Assembly: GCF_001708185.1 (NCBI RefSeq)
Contig: NZ_MDDN01000012.1
Location: forward strand, 1 to 64,000
DNA length: 64,000 nucleotides
Direction of reading: 5' to 3'
From: Lysinibacillus xylanilyticus
GTDB taxonomy: Bacteria; Bacillota; Bacilli; Bacillales_A; Planococcaceae
Below the pieces are notes generated by a model. The model ran no database searches and was not told the origin of the DNA. It saw only the letters and a list, made by a program, of their open reading frames with translations. Positions 8,641 to 18,017 of the stretch are shown here, piece after piece. Each line of letters starts with the position of its first letter. Position 1 is the first letter of the stretch. Position numbers and translations under genes: made by a program.

Positions 8641-9341
8641 CGTGCTTCCCGCCCTTCTGCCTTACGAGGGACATAGCTATTACTAAATCGTTTTTCAATA
8701 AATGCTACAATCTTTGTTACACCATACGTTAAAATTAAATATAATAAGGCTGCAACAATATATGGTTCCCAGAAACGGAAGCTAGCACCTGCCACTACTT
8801 TACTTGCATATAAAATATCTGGAGCCGCAATAACGGTTACTAAAGATGAATCCTTTAATAAGGCGATAAATTCATTGCCTAGCGGCGGAATCATACGTCT
8901 AAAAGCTTGGGGTAAAATAACTTTACGCATCGCTTGGTTATGCGTTAAGCCCAGAGAACGAGCTGCCTCCATTTGCCCTTTAGCAATACTTTGAATGCCC
9001 GCACGGAAAATTTCTGCATTGTATGCCGCACAATTTAAAATAAGTGCCGTAATCCCTGAAACCATATAACCTAGTGAATGCCCAAAAATTGACGGTATCA
9101 CCGCTAAGTGAATTAATAAGATTTGCACAAGCATCGGAGTCCCACGGAATAAATCTACATATAACTTACATGGCCAATAAATCCATTTTTTATCTGATAA
9201 TTTTCCAAGACCTAAAAATAACCCTAAAAGAATTCCTCCAAAATAACCACTAAGTGTTAAAACAAGCGTCACGCCAATACCACGTATAAACATATCACGG
9301 TAGTTCCAGACTGTGTCCCAGCGTAAGTCAAAGATGTCCAT
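8637..9341 (-). CDS. Polar amino-acid ABC transporter permease
   Basis: A 234-residue inner-membrane protein of the HisM/ArtQ type with about five membrane segments. The EAA loop is [20 protein letters not shown] at about residues 141-160, which contacts the ATPase. The N-terminus [23 protein letters not shown] is typical of the family. The gene lies 250 bases downstream of the binding-protein gene and overlaps the ATPase gene. Confidence 0.9.
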   Translation of the reverse strand: MDIFDLRWDTVWNYRDMFIRGIGVTLVLTLSGYFGGILLGLFLGLGKLSDKKWIYWPCKLYVDLFRGTPMLVQILLIHLAVIPSIFGHSLGYMVSGITALILNCAAYNAEIFRAGIQSIAKGQMEAARSLGLTHNQAMRKVILPQAFRRMIPPLGNEFIALLKDSSLVTVIAAPDILYASKVVAGASFRFWEPYIVAALLYLILTYGVTKIVAFIEKRFSNSYVPRKAEGREAR

Positions 9342-9490
9342 CCGAAAACCCCACTTCCCCTTTAGAGTTAATCCAAAAAATCATTTCGCCTTGGTATAGT
9401 TGCGTGCAGATTTTGAATTGTGCCTAGACCTACACGAAGGCCGACACAAGAACCTCATACTCATTCATCCCGCCACCTTTAGAGATAGGA

Positions 9491-9529
9491 GTCTTCTGTA
9501 GCTGACGCGTTGCTTTCACTACAGAAGAC
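9491..9529 (-). promoter_or_regulatory. Intercistronic hairpin in the amino-acid transporter operon
   Basis: GTCTTCTGTAG (9491-9501) is exactly complementary to CTACAGAAGAC (9519-9529), with a 17-base loop and no T-tract. Placed between the binding-protein and permease genes, it looks like an mRNA-stabilising or processing hairpin rather than a full terminator. Confidence 0.55.
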
Positions 9530-9591
9530 ATTTGCTGAATGAAAATTAATGGGCCGCTAACTATAACTATACTAGTGGCATCACGCATTCA

Positions 9592-10392
9592 TTATTTTTC
9601 TTTAAATTCTGTGCCTGTAATTTCTTTTAATTTACCGTTTTCTTTAATTTTTTTCAGACCTTCATTTAGTAGGTTTAACAACTCTGTGTTCCCTTTTTGA
9701 ACCATAAACCCATAATATTCTTTTTCAAATGCATCATCTTCTATTATTTTAAGTTTTTCGTTTGGATGTGCCTTAATATATTCATACACTACCGCATTAT
9801 CACCAATTGCTGCGTCTACGTTTCCGTTTAGCATCTCTTGAATAGCGACTGGTTGATTTTCAAACGCCAAAATATTTGTACTTGATTCTCCTTGCAGCTT
9901 TTTAGCAGCTTCATGTCCAGTAGCATTAATTTGTACTGAAATCTTTTTATCTTTTAATTCAGCTAATGATTTAATCTTTGAATCTTCCTTTACAACGATT
10001 AATAATTGAGATTCATAATATGGCTCAGTAAAGTCAAATGACTCTTTACGCTTTTTATTGATTGTTATGCCAGATGCACCGATATCTGTTTCACCATTTT
10101 TAATCGTTTGGAATACAGGCTCCCAACCAATGTTTTGCCATTCCACTTCAAAGCCCATCTCATCAGCAATTGCTTGTAAAATATCGACATCAATTCCTAC
10201 AACATTTCCTTTATCGTCAAGTGATTCAAATGGCGCAAAGGTAGCTTCTGTTCCTACCTTATAAACTTTTTTACCATCTTCACCCTCAGATGGCTCGCTA
10301 CCAGATGATGTCTTTTCTTTAGCACCACAGCCAGCTAGAACTAATGCAAATACTGCCACGATCATCAATAGCATCGATAAACTTCTTTTCAT
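9592..10392 (-). CDS. Polar amino-acid ABC transporter substrate-binding lipoprotein
   Basis: The 266-residue lipoprotein precursor has the lipobox LVLAGC (lipidated Cys22), a Gly/Ser-rich linker, then an SBP family 3 fold: YKVGTEATFAPFES, GIDVDILQAIADEMG, the GASGITI strand and the FDFTEPYYESQ ligand region. Closest in feel to arginine/polar amino-acid binding proteins of the ArtP (YqiX) type; glutamine or lysine cannot be excluded. It is the first gene of the operon, with a 250-base gap and hairpin before the permease, an arrangement that commonly gives excess binding protein. Confidence 0.88.
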   Translation of the reverse strand: MKRSLSMLLMIVAVFALVLAGCGAKEKTSSGSEPSEGEDGKKVYKVGTEATFAPFESLDDKGNVVGIDVDILQAIADEMGFEVEWQNIGWEPVFQTIKNGETDIGASGITINKKRKESFDFTEPYYESQLLIVVKEDSKIKSLAELKDKKISVQINATGHEAAKKLQGESSTNILAFENQPVAIQEMLNGNVDAAIGDNAVVYEYIKAHPNEKLKIIEDDAFEKEYYGFMVQKGNTELLNLLNEGLKKIKENGKLKEITGTEFKEK

Positions 10393-10473
10393 AGTATTTT
10401 CCCCCTTATTCCATTATCTTCCCGAAACGCATTTTATTGTTTGTTAATTCGGAAATGTTAGACTATTAGGTCA

Positions 10474-10502
10474 ATTATAGTGACAATATTCACTTTAGAC
10501 AA
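10474..10502 (-). promoter_or_regulatory. SigA-type promoter of the amino-acid transporter operon
   Basis: TTGTCT (10497-10502) and TATAAT (10474-10479) on the minus strand, 17-base spacer. Two similar upstream motifs, GCATAAAAGTAATT (about 10512) and TCATAAAAATTAAT (about 10532), lie 20 bases apart and could be regulator sites, weakly ARG-box-like. Confidence 0.7.
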
Positions 10503-10650
10503 CAACAATTCGCATAAAAGTAATTGTTTTTTCATAAAAATTAATTTTAGTTGGTTTTTTTAGCAAAAAACGGTATGAATGAACGAAAATCTAACCTAAA
10601 TTGTATATTTATACAAATTCGAACTATGCCGAAGATAGATATATTTTGGC

Positions 10651-10688
10651 AAAAAAAAAAGAATCCCCTCAGAAAGGATTCTTTTTTC
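10651..10688. terminator. Rho-independent terminator downstream of tRNA-Arg
   Basis: GAATCC (10661-10666) pairs with GGATTC (10676-10681), flanked by A10 and T6 runs, so it can act in both directions. It is the first strong terminator downstream of the minus-strand tRNA. Confidence 0.75.
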
Positions 10689-10895
10689 CGACTAGTATAC
10701 TAGTCTTCACGTACAGTATGTTCACTAAAAAATAATTTGGAGTTATTGCTTTTTTGAAGGTTTGAAAGAAACACATAAGGGAATAATGCTAACTAAGCAG
10801 AATTCCCACTATTTTCCCTTCATTCTCCACTAAGCAGGCTGCTAAACTACTTATTAGGAGAATTGCTATAAAAGTAAATCAAATAATCAGTAAAA

Positions 10896-10970
10896 TGGCG
10901 CCCTCGGAGGGAATCGAACCCCCAGTGCAAGAACCGGAATCTTACGTGTTATCCATTACACCACGAGGGC
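10896..10970 (-). tRNA. tRNA-Arg (anticodon CCG)
   Basis: The minus strand folds as a complete cloverleaf: acceptor GCCCTCG with CGAGGGC, D arm GTGT...ACAC, anticodon stem TAAGA/TCTTG with loop TTCCGGT (anticodon CCG), T arm GGGGG-TTCGATT-CCCTC, discriminator G and an encoded CCA. It reads the rare arginine codon CGG. A tRNA-Arg also lies beside clpP in Bacillus subtilis (trnQ), so the location is conserved. Confidence 0.95.
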
Positions 10971-11150
10971 AATTAGACACAAAAAAAAAGTACTCACTCA
11001 AAGGCTTTCCAAAAAGCATGATGTAGATAATCCTCATTTGAAGCATACCTGCAAAATAGTGTACTGTACTTTAACTTATGACCTTACCAATTATACAAAC
11101 GTATTGCTCATAATTCAACTATAGAATGCAAAAAGATTTTAATTTTTTTT

Positions 11151-11290
11151 AGACTCTTCATCAAAATATGTACTTGACTATCCATTTCACGACAGAAGGA
11201 CGCTTCCCGTAGTGTGAACTAAGCCTTCTTGGCGCTTACACTTCGTTACATCAACCATACTGTTTTAGTCATGAACAGTTTTCAGTATTG
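11151..11290. repeat. Short IS-end-like remnant, copy 1
   Basis: It starts GACTCTTCATCAAAATATGT, nearly identical to 31246-31265, and ends with a TAGTCATGAACAGTTTT segment like the 31.36-kb copy. There is no transposase. It resembles a solo terminus or deletion remnant of an ISL3-type element; that family assignment is from memory. Confidence 0.45.
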
Positions 11291-11325
11291 GCTATTTATT
11301 TAATTTCACTTTAGCAGGGATAATA

Positions 11326-11356
11326 TTTGACCTTCCCTGACTATAATGTGTATGAT
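11326..11356 (+). promoter_or_regulatory. clpP promoter overlapped by a CtsR-type operator
   Basis: On the minus strand 11326-11342 reads AGTCAGGGAAGGTCAAA, matching the CtsR heptad repeat (consensus AGTCAAANANGGTCAAA) at all but two defined positions. It overlaps the -35 TTGACC (11327-11332); TATGAT (11351-11356) is the -10 with an 18-base spacer. This fits class III heat-shock repression. Confidence 0.8.
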
Positions 11357-11429
11357 AAGGATACAGCTGATACATAATGGATGTTATCAGCAAAAGTATT
11401 CGAATTTAGTTTTTTAAGGAGGATTTAAC

Positions 11430-12011
11430 ATGAATTTAATTCCTACAGTTATTGAACAAACAAGTCGTGGTGAACGTGCTTATGACATCTATTCACGACT
11501 ACTAAAAGACCGTATTATTTTATTAGGAAGCGCGATTGACGACAATGTAGCTAACTCCATTGTTGCTCAGCTTCTATTCCTACAAGCAGAAGATCCAGAT
11601 AAAGATATCTTTCTTTACATCAACTCACCAGGCGGATCAATCACTGCTGGTATGGCAATTTATGACACAATGCAAATCATTAAGCCACAAGTACAAACAA
11701 TTTGTATTGGTATGGCAGCATCTATGGGTGCTTTCCTACTTGCTGCTGGTGAACCTGGTAAACGCTTCGCATTACCAAATGCCGAAGTAATGATTCACCA
11801 ACCTCTTGGCGGTGCACAAGGTCAAGCAACTGAGATTGAAATCGCTGCAAAACGTATTTTATTCTTACGCGAAAAATTAAATGGCATTTTATCAGAACGC
11901 ACTGGTCAACCGCTTGAAGTAATTTCAAGAGATACAGATCGCGATAACTTCATGACTGCTGAGCGTGCCAAAGAATACGGCTTAATCGATCAAATTATGG
12001 AACGCAAATAA
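11430..12011 (+). CDS. clpP: ATP-dependent Clp protease proteolytic subunit
   Basis: The 193-residue serine peptidase has an intact triad: Ser98 in GMAASMG, His123 in MIHQP and Asp172 in DRDNF. The oligomerisation region and handle helix are also present. ClpP tetradecamers partner with ClpC, ClpX or ClpE to degrade misfolded and regulatory proteins in the cytosol. AGGAGG lies about 8 bases before the ATG. It is monocistronic, under a CtsR-like operator, next to tRNA-Arg and facing the crh operon as in Bacillus subtilis. Length and start match the family. Confidence 0.97.
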   Translation: MNLIPTVIEQTSRGERAYDIYSRLLKDRIILLGSAIDDNVANSIVAQLLFLQAEDPDKDIFLYINSPGGSITAGMAIYDTMQIIKPQVQTICIGMAASMGAFLLAAGEPGKRFALPNAEVMIHQPLGGAQGQATEIEIAAKRILFLREKLNGILSERTGQPLEVISRDTDRDNFMTAERAKEYGLIDQIMERK

Positions 12012-12018
12012 AAAAGTT

Positions 12019-12057
12019 AAAGGCATCCCAGATTATTTCTGAGATGTCTTTTTTTAT
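12019..12057 (+). terminator. clpP terminator
   Basis: AGGCATCCCAGA pairs with TCTGAGATGTCT across a short loop and is followed by T7, eight bases after the stop codon. Confidence 0.85.
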
Positions 12058-12082
12058 TCGACATCCATGTATGTATGATTTG

Positions 12083-12192
12083 ATGGGGTGATCCATCACT
12101 TTGGTTGTTCTATCCATGATTTTGGCGGTTCTATCCACGACTTTGGCTCTTCTATCCATCACTTTGGTCATTCTATCCATTACCTAATGGTT
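12083..12192. repeat. 21-bp tandem repeat array, type TTCTATCC
   Basis: About five units start TTCTATCCA and continue with a variable (c/t)actTTGG(c/t) tail, with a period near 21 bp. On the minus strand they read as MDRxxKV heptads. The array lies between the clpP terminator and the next, GC-richer array. No gene signals (ribosome site, start context) support translation. Confidence 0.75.
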
Positions 12193-12227
12193 CTACCCTA
12201 TATTTGACTTTTCTTTTCGTAGTTTCG

Positions 12228-12660
12228 GCCTTTCTTTCCGTCGCTCAGGCTCTTCTTTCCGTCGCTTCGGCTCTTCTTTCCGTCGCGGTCTTTTCTTTCC
12301 GTCGCTTCGACCTTTCCTTCCGTCGCTCAGGCTCTTCTTTCCGTCGCTTCGGCTCTTCTTTCCGTCGCGGTTTTTTTTCCGTCTCTTCGACCTTTCCTTC
12401 CTTCGCTCCGTCTCTTCGACCTTTCCTTCCGTCGCTCCGGCTCTTCTTTCCATCGCTTCAGCCTTTCTTTCCGTCGCGGTTTTTTCTTTCCGTCTCTTCG
12501 ACCTTCCCTTCCGTCGCTCCAGCTCTTCTTTCCGTCGCTTCAGCCTTTCTTTCCGTCGCGGTTTTTTCTTTCCGTCTCTTCAGCCTTTCTTTCCGTCGCT
12601 TCAACCTTTCATTCCGTCGCGGTTTTTTTTCCGTCTCTTCGACCTTTCCTTCCGTCATTC
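12228..12660. repeat. 21-bp tandem repeat array, type CTTTCCGTCGC
   Basis: About twenty units of roughly 21 bp are built on TCTTTCCGTCGCTTCGGCTC, with a shortened GCGG(T)n variant at intervals that creates a higher-order repeat. It is visibly GC-richer than its surroundings. Frames are open on both strands (Ser/Phe/Arg-rich one way, Arg/Lys/Glu-rich the other), which follows from a unit length divisible by three. There are no ribosome binding sites. It sits between the convergent clpP and crh genes. Confidence 0.85.
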
Positions 12661-12687
12661 AGGCTCTTTTGTTCTGCGTTGCAAAGA

Positions 12688-12738
12688 CGCAAAAAAACTG
12701 CCCAGCATGTAAGTTTTACAGCTTGGACAGTTTTTGCA
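12688..12738 (-). terminator. Terminator of the yvcI-rapZ-yvcK-whiA-crh operon
   Basis: AACTGTCCAAGC and GCTGGGCAGTT pair with a small bulge, followed on the minus strand by a T7 run, about 15 bases after the crh stop. Confidence 0.75.
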
Positions 12739-12749
12739 TTATAGGTTGT

Positions 12750-13007
12750 TTAATCTTCTTCTTCGATTAGTGCTGCCAATGCTGTTACCGCTTGCTCAGC
12801 ATCGTTCCCATCACTACTAAGGACAACTTCTGTTCCTTTTGCAATAGCTAAACTCATTACACCCATAATGGATTTAGCATTTACTTTTTTCTCTTCTTTC
12901 TCAAGAAAGATATCTGCGCTAAAACGATTTGCCTCTTGTACGAATAGCGCCGCTTGTCTAGCTTGTAGTCCTAATTTTAATTTTACATGGACTCTTCTCT
13001 CGGTCAT
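12750..13007 (-). CDS. crh: HPr-like catabolite co-repressor Crh
   Basis: The 85-residue HPr homologue has glutamine at position 15 (GLQARQAA) instead of the phosphotransfer histidine, and Ser46 in NAKSIMGVMSL. That is the Crh signature: it cannot pass PTS phosphate but is phosphorylated on Ser46 by HprK and then assists CcpA. HprK is encoded at 28.7 kb. ATG at 13007 is chosen, 8 bases from GGGGAG; it gives exactly the usual Crh length, whereas a TTG at 13013 is too close. It is the last gene of the yvcI-rapZ-yvcK-whiA operon. Confidence 0.95.
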   Translation of the reverse strand: MTERRVHVKLKLGLQARQAALFVQEANRFSADIFLEKEEKKVNAKSIMGVMSLAIAKGTEVVLSSDGNDAEQAVTALAALIEEED

Positions 13008-13121
13008 TCTCAAAACTCCCCTTTACTACCGTTCATTTTATTAGTTTTATCTTACCTCACTTACTAGCAAAAGAACAATACGCGATTACACATGACATTC
13101 ATACCTGAAAAGTATGAAAAT

Positions 13122-14069
13122 TTAACCATCAATTTTTTCACCACTTCTTAATGCATCGGCAATTTCATCGATTTTCCTTAATCGATGATTGACTCCTGAT
13201 TTACTAACCGTTCCACTTGATACCATCTCACCAAGTTCTTTTAGGGTTACATCTTGATATTCTACTCGTAATCGTGCAATTTCACGAAGCTTTTCAGGCA
13301 ATTGATCTAGGCCTATTGAATTTTCAATAAAACGAATATTCTCTACCTGTCGTAATGCTGCACCTATTGTTTTATTTAAATTTGCTGTTTCACAGTTAAC
13401 AATTCGATTAACACTATTCCGCATGTCTCGCAATATGCGAACGTCTTCAAATTTCATCATTGCTTGATGAGCGCCTACAATATTAAGAAAATCAGAAATT
13501 TTTTCCGCTTCTTTTAAATAGGTTACAAAGCCTTTTTTTCGTTCAATTGTCTTTGCATTTAGCTCAAATTCATTCATCAAATCCATTAAAGCCTCGCCAT
13601 GCTCTTTATATAATGAATAAATTTCTAAATGGTATGCTGATGTTTCTGGATTATTGACAGAACCACCTGCTAAAAATGCGCCTCGTAAATACGCTCTTTT
13701 TTGACCACCCTTTTTTATGAGCTCTCGAGATATAGTATGATTAAATTGAAAATCGTCTGAGATGATTTCTAAATCGATTAGTAGCTCTCGCGCACCTTCT
13801 CTTACACGGCAAATGTATACGTTATTTTTTTTCAAACGCATTTTTTTTCGAACAAGTAACTCTACATTATATGGATACAGCTTTTTCATAATCGTATAAA
13901 GCCTTCTTGCGATTGCAGCATTTTCCGTTTGTACGTCTAAGCTTAACTGTTTATTAGCAAACGATAATGAACCATTCATACGAATTAGGGCAGATACTTC
14001 TGCTTTCATACAATGATTGTCTGCTTCTATTTGGGTCAATTCCTTTTTAGTTTCAGAAGCAAAAGACAT
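13122..14069 (-). CDS. whiA: WhiA, LAGLIDADG-like/HTH DNA-binding protein
   Basis: At 315 residues from ATG 14069 it matches WhiA length. An N-terminal degenerate homing-endonuclease fold (start [37 protein letters not shown]) is followed by a C-terminal helix-turn-helix ([25 protein letters not shown]). WhiA binds DNA and affects cell division and chromosome segregation in Bacillus. The upstream start at 14117 is rejected because AAAGGGGGG lies 7 bases before 14069 and the family begins MSFAS. It lies between yvcK and crh, the conserved order. Confidence 0.95.
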   Translation of the reverse strand: MSFASETKKELTQIEADNHCMKAEVSALIRMNGSLSFANKQLSLDVQTENAAIARRLYTIMKKLYPYNVELLVRKKMRLKKNNVYICRVREGARELLIDLEIISDDFQFNHTISRELIKKGGQKRAYLRGAFLAGGSVNNPETSAYHLEIYSLYKEHGEALMDLMNEFELNAKTIERKKGFVTYLKEAEKISDFLNIVGAHQAMMKFEDVRILRDMRNSVNRIVNCETANLNKTIGAALRQVENIRFIENSIGLDQLPEKLREIARLRVEYQDVTLKELGEMVSSGTVSKSGVNHRLRKIDEIADALRSGEKIDG

Positions 14070-14139
14070 ATCAAGCCCCCCTTTCCAACCAACCTTTAGT
14101 TCTATGTATATGTCCATCTTATCATATACAAATAGCGCT

Positions 14140-15135
14140 TTATGATTCTATAATTGGTTCACTTATATTTTGTTTATAGATATTTGCGTAATCTACAAGC
14201 CATTTTGCAACGTTTGCTGCATTATGACGAACCGTCCCATCTGAGCGAATCGTAGCAATATCTCGTTTAATAACCTCTAATCCCATACTTTCAAGCTTCG
14301 CAACGTCAAAAGTTACTGGCTCAGCACATTCTTCCTTATAAAGCTCTTCTACAGGATGCGGTAGTTTTACATCATTTACTAAAATAGAATCAACAAAGGA
14401 ATCTCCAACATGTTTGTATAAAGCTTGCACATGGTCACCTGCTGTATAGGAAATCGTTTCACCTTTTTGAGTCATTAAATTACAAACGTATATTTTTCTT
14501 CCTTTAGCCCTTATAATGGCTTCACCAATTCCTTTTACAAGAAGGTTTGGAATAATACTTGTATATAAACTTCCCGGACCAATTAAAATATAGTCAGCAC
14601 GATTGATTGCTCGAATAGCCTCTGGTAGCGGTTGCACGTTTTCAGGCACTAAAAAAACACGACTCAATCGTTTTTTAGCCATTGGAATTTTCGATTCACC
14701 TTCAATTATTGAACCGTCCTCTAGCTCTGCATGTAAATTTATCTTTTTGTTGGCTGCTGGTATGACGCGACCATGGACCTTTAAAACCTTTCCCATTTCA
14801 CTAATAGCATGGTTAAAATCTCCGGTAATTTCCGTCAAAGCAGTCAACATTAAATTCCCTAATGAATGTCCACGTAAATCTTCTGATGCTGAAAATCGAT
14901 ATTGAAACATTTGCTCTACAAGTGGCTCAACATCCGATAACGCAGCAATAACATTACGAACATCACCAGGTGGTGGAATATCATAGTCATCCCGTAAGCG
15001 TCCTGAAGAACCACCGTCATCAGCTACTGTCACAATTGCAGTAATTTCAAATGGGTGGTGCTTGAGCCCTCGTAGTAAAGTAGAGAGCCCTGTACCACCA
15101 CCTATTACAACAAGCTTAGTTCGCTTCTTTCCCAT
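14140..15135 (-). CDS. yvcK: Gluconeogenesis/cell-wall factor YvcK (GlmR)
   Basis: A 331-residue CofD-like protein with an N-terminal nucleotide-sugar-binding loop [16 protein letters not shown] (residues 9-24). Further family segments are [31 protein letters not shown] and GPGSLYTSI. In Bacillus, YvcK/GlmR binds UDP-GlcNAc and promotes amino-sugar synthesis for the wall, especially on gluconeogenic carbon. It sits 4 bases after rapZ and upstream of whiA. Confidence 0.95.
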   Translation of the reverse strand: MGKKRTKLVVIGGGTGLSTLLRGLKHHPFEITAIVTVADDGGSSGRLRDDYDIPPPGDVRNVIAALSDVEPLVEQMFQYRFSASEDLRGHSLGNLMLTALTEITGDFNHAISEMGKVLKVHGRVIPAANKKINLHAELEDGSIIEGESKIPMAKKRLSRVFLVPENVQPLPEAIRAINRADYILIGPGSLYTSIIPNLLVKGIGEAIIRAKGRKIYVCNLMTQKGETISYTAGDHVQALYKHVGDSFVDSILVNDVKLPHPVEELYKEECAEPVTFDVAKLESMGLEVIKRDIATIRSDGTVRHNAANVAKWLVDYANIYKQNISEPIIES

Positions 15136-15139
15136 TCAC

Positions 15140-16033
15140 TCAATCCTTTCTACGATTGATGTCACGATGTGTAATAACAGCATTTTCTTTATTGGCTAAA
15201 AACGCCCCGAAATATTCAGCTAATGTCACCGAACGATGCTGTCCACCAGTACAACCAAAAGCAATGACAAGTTGTGATTTGCCCTCTTGTCTATAAAGAG
15301 GAATCATAAATTCAAACAGATCCGTTAATTTTTGAATGAGTGTTTGCGTATCTTCAAGTGCCAGAACATAAGAAGATACCTCAGTTTGTAAACCCGTTTT
15401 ATGGCGTAACTCTTCTACATAGTATGGATTTTTTAAAAAACGAACATCAAACACTAAGTCTGCATCTATCGGCATACCATGTTTAAATCCAAAAGACATG
15501 ATATTTACTGAGAAAATATTATCGGCATCACTGGCAAATTCTTTAACAATTTTTTCGCGTAGCGCTTTTGGCTTCATGTTAGATGTATTATAGATAAATT
15601 TAGCGCGACCCTTTACTTCCGATAAAAGCTTCCGTTCTTGTTTAATGCCATCTAACGGTAACCCATTTACAGCCAATGGATGTGCACGTCTTGTTTCCTT
15701 ATAACGTCTAACTAAAGTTGCATCATCCGCATCTAAAAATAAAATTCGTGCAACAATATCGCCTTCTTTAAGAATATGGTCGAGTGCGCCAATAAGAGAA
15801 TCAAAAAAGTCGCCACCACGCATATCCATGACAGCTGCAATACGTGTAATATTTTTACCCGAATCCCTGAGCAGGGTTAAAAATGTTGTGAGCAACGCTG
15901 GTGGTAAATTATCAATACAGTAATACCCTAAATCCTCAAAGCTTTGAATCGCTACTGTTTTTCCAGCGCCAGACATTCCTGTAATAATAACCAATTCATG
16001 TGTATTTTTTCGGTCTTCAACCACCACTGTCAT
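15140..16033 (-). CDS. rapZ: RapZ/YvcJ nucleotide-binding protein
   Basis: The 297-residue P-loop protein has Walker A GMSGAGKT (about 19-26), a Walker B-like region around FLDADD, and the C-terminal CTGGQHRSV motif of RapZ/YvcJ. In Escherichia coli RapZ controls glmS through small RNAs; in Bacillus YvcJ hydrolyses nucleotides and affects competence. It is co-transcribed with yvcK, a partner in amino-sugar metabolism, 9 bases after the Nudix gene. Confidence 0.94.
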   Translation of the reverse strand: MTVVVEDRKNTHELVIITGMSGAGKTVAIQSFEDLGYYCIDNLPPALLTTFLTLLRDSGKNITRIAAVMDMRGGDFFDSLIGALDHILKEGDIVARILFLDADDATLVRRYKETRRAHPLAVNGLPLDGIKQERKLLSEVKGRAKFIYNTSNMKPKALREKIVKEFASDADNIFSVNIMSFGFKHGMPIDADLVFDVRFLKNPYYVEELRHKTGLQTEVSSYVLALEDTQTLIQKLTDLFEFMIPLYRQEGKSQLVIAFGCTGGQHRSVTLAEYFGAFLANKENAVITHRDINRRKD

Positions 16034-16042
16034 GCAGCTCCT

Positions 16043-16510
16043 TTATTGTTCTATTGATATTTGTATTTTCTCATGAAGTAATTCAAAATCAGTCGTATAT
16101 TCAAACGTACCGTACTGAATGCCTGATTGTGAGATGGCAAATTGTAAATTTGTTCGATCACCTTCAGCCATAGGCAAATGTTTTAAATCCTCTACTGGGT
16201 GCCATGCAAGTTTGCCCTCTCTAGTTTCAACAAACGGTACACCTTCTACATCCTTGGCAACAAATGTATAAAGCATCCATTCATCCACTATCTCATTATT
16301 TTCTTTAATAATCATCGTATAAACACCCTTTAAATGAGCATTTAATGGTGTGACATTTGTTTCTTCTTGAAACTCACGTACAGCAGCCTCATAGATTGAC
16401 TCACCACACTCCATTTTACCGCCAGGAGCTACGTACCAGCCGCGTCTCGGCTTCTGAAGTAATAATATTTGACCGTCTTTTACGGCTATTAAATTTGCAA
16501 TTCTTTGCAT
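16043..16510 (-). CDS. yvcI: Nudix hydrolase (YvcI-like)
   Basis: The 155-residue protein contains the Nudix box GKMECGESIYEAAVREFQEE, with the metal-binding REFQEE core, preceded by QKPRRGWYVAPGG. It resembles 8-oxo-dGTP/nucleotide-cleaning MutT-type enzymes, but the substrate is unproven. ATG at 16510 (MQRIANLI) follows AGAGGTG by about 6 bases and aligns with the family start; a GTG at 16528 is less likely. It is the first gene of the yvcI-rapZ-yvcK-whiA-crh operon. An extended -10 TGTTATAAT at 16547-16555 probably drives it. Confidence 0.9.
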   Translation of the reverse strand: MQRIANLIAVKDGQILLLQKPRRGWYVAPGGKMECGESIYEAAVREFQEETNVTPLNAHLKGVYTMIIKENNEIVDEWMLYTFVAKDVEGVPFVETREGKLAWHPVEDLKHLPMAEGDRTNLQFAISQSGIQYGTFEYTTDFELLHEKIQISIEQ

Positions 16511-16697
16511 AGGCACACCTCTAATCACTTTTGCATTCTACCTTTTATTATAACAAGACCAAACAAGGTTTGTCCTCCATTCAGAACTTTAGGTGCATAG
16601 CAATTTTAGCTTCACTACTATCTACGGGAACTATGTTTTAACCGCTACTTAAACATATGAAACGGTGCAATAAAAAATCAAAATTTTTAATCACAAC

Positions 16698-16741
16698 AAA
16701 AATAGGTTGCTCCACCTAATTTGGTGGAAACAACCTACTAA
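16698..16741 (-). terminator. Terminator downstream of trxB
   Basis: GTAGGTTGTTTCCACC and GGTGGAGCAACCTAT pair around AAATTA. Read on the minus strand, a short T run follows. Lies 245 bases after trxB. Confidence 0.75.
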
Positions 16742-16883
16742 ACAAATTAAAAGGGGGATTGCTAATTACACTTTATATATTACACCTTTTATATGTCATT
16801 CAAGTTACAACAATATTAAAACCGTATTAAAATTGTATATTTTTCCTTAAAATTTCATCAAGAGAATCATCACCATATCGTGT

Positions 16884-16985
16884 GGTTGATTTCCGTTCCA
16901 ACTTATATTGGCATAAGTTTTAACAAATGTCATCCACAACTTTTGGTGTTGAGTCAATCAAAACAGATTTTAGTCTTGATCCACT
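16884..16985. repeat. Fused fragments of two repeat types
   Basis: A GATTTCCGTTCCAAC segment near 16889 matches the end of the dispersed repeat family. It is followed by 16926-16955, which in reverse reads GACTCAACACCAAAAGTTGT and resembles the IS-end-like remnants at 11151 and 31246. No coding capacity. Confidence 0.4.
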
Positions 16986-17942
<957 letters not shown>

Positions 17943-17972
17943 CTAAAACAAATGTTTTTTTATGATAACTTC

Positions 17973-18001
17973 ATCGTATGTGAAAGTAAAAAGTTATTCA
18001 A
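17973..18001 (-). promoter_or_regulatory. trxB promoter
   Basis: TTGAAT (17996-18001) and TACGAT (17973-17978) on the minus strand with a 17-base spacer, overlapping the gap after the TPR gene. Confidence 0.6.
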
Positions 18002-18017
18002 CTATGTTGCTCACAGT

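Noticed and set aside
12193..12770. Arg/Lys-rich and Ser/Phe-rich open frames in the clpP-crh gap
   Set aside because: They are created by 21-bp repeats. No ribosome site, and frames are open on both strands at once.
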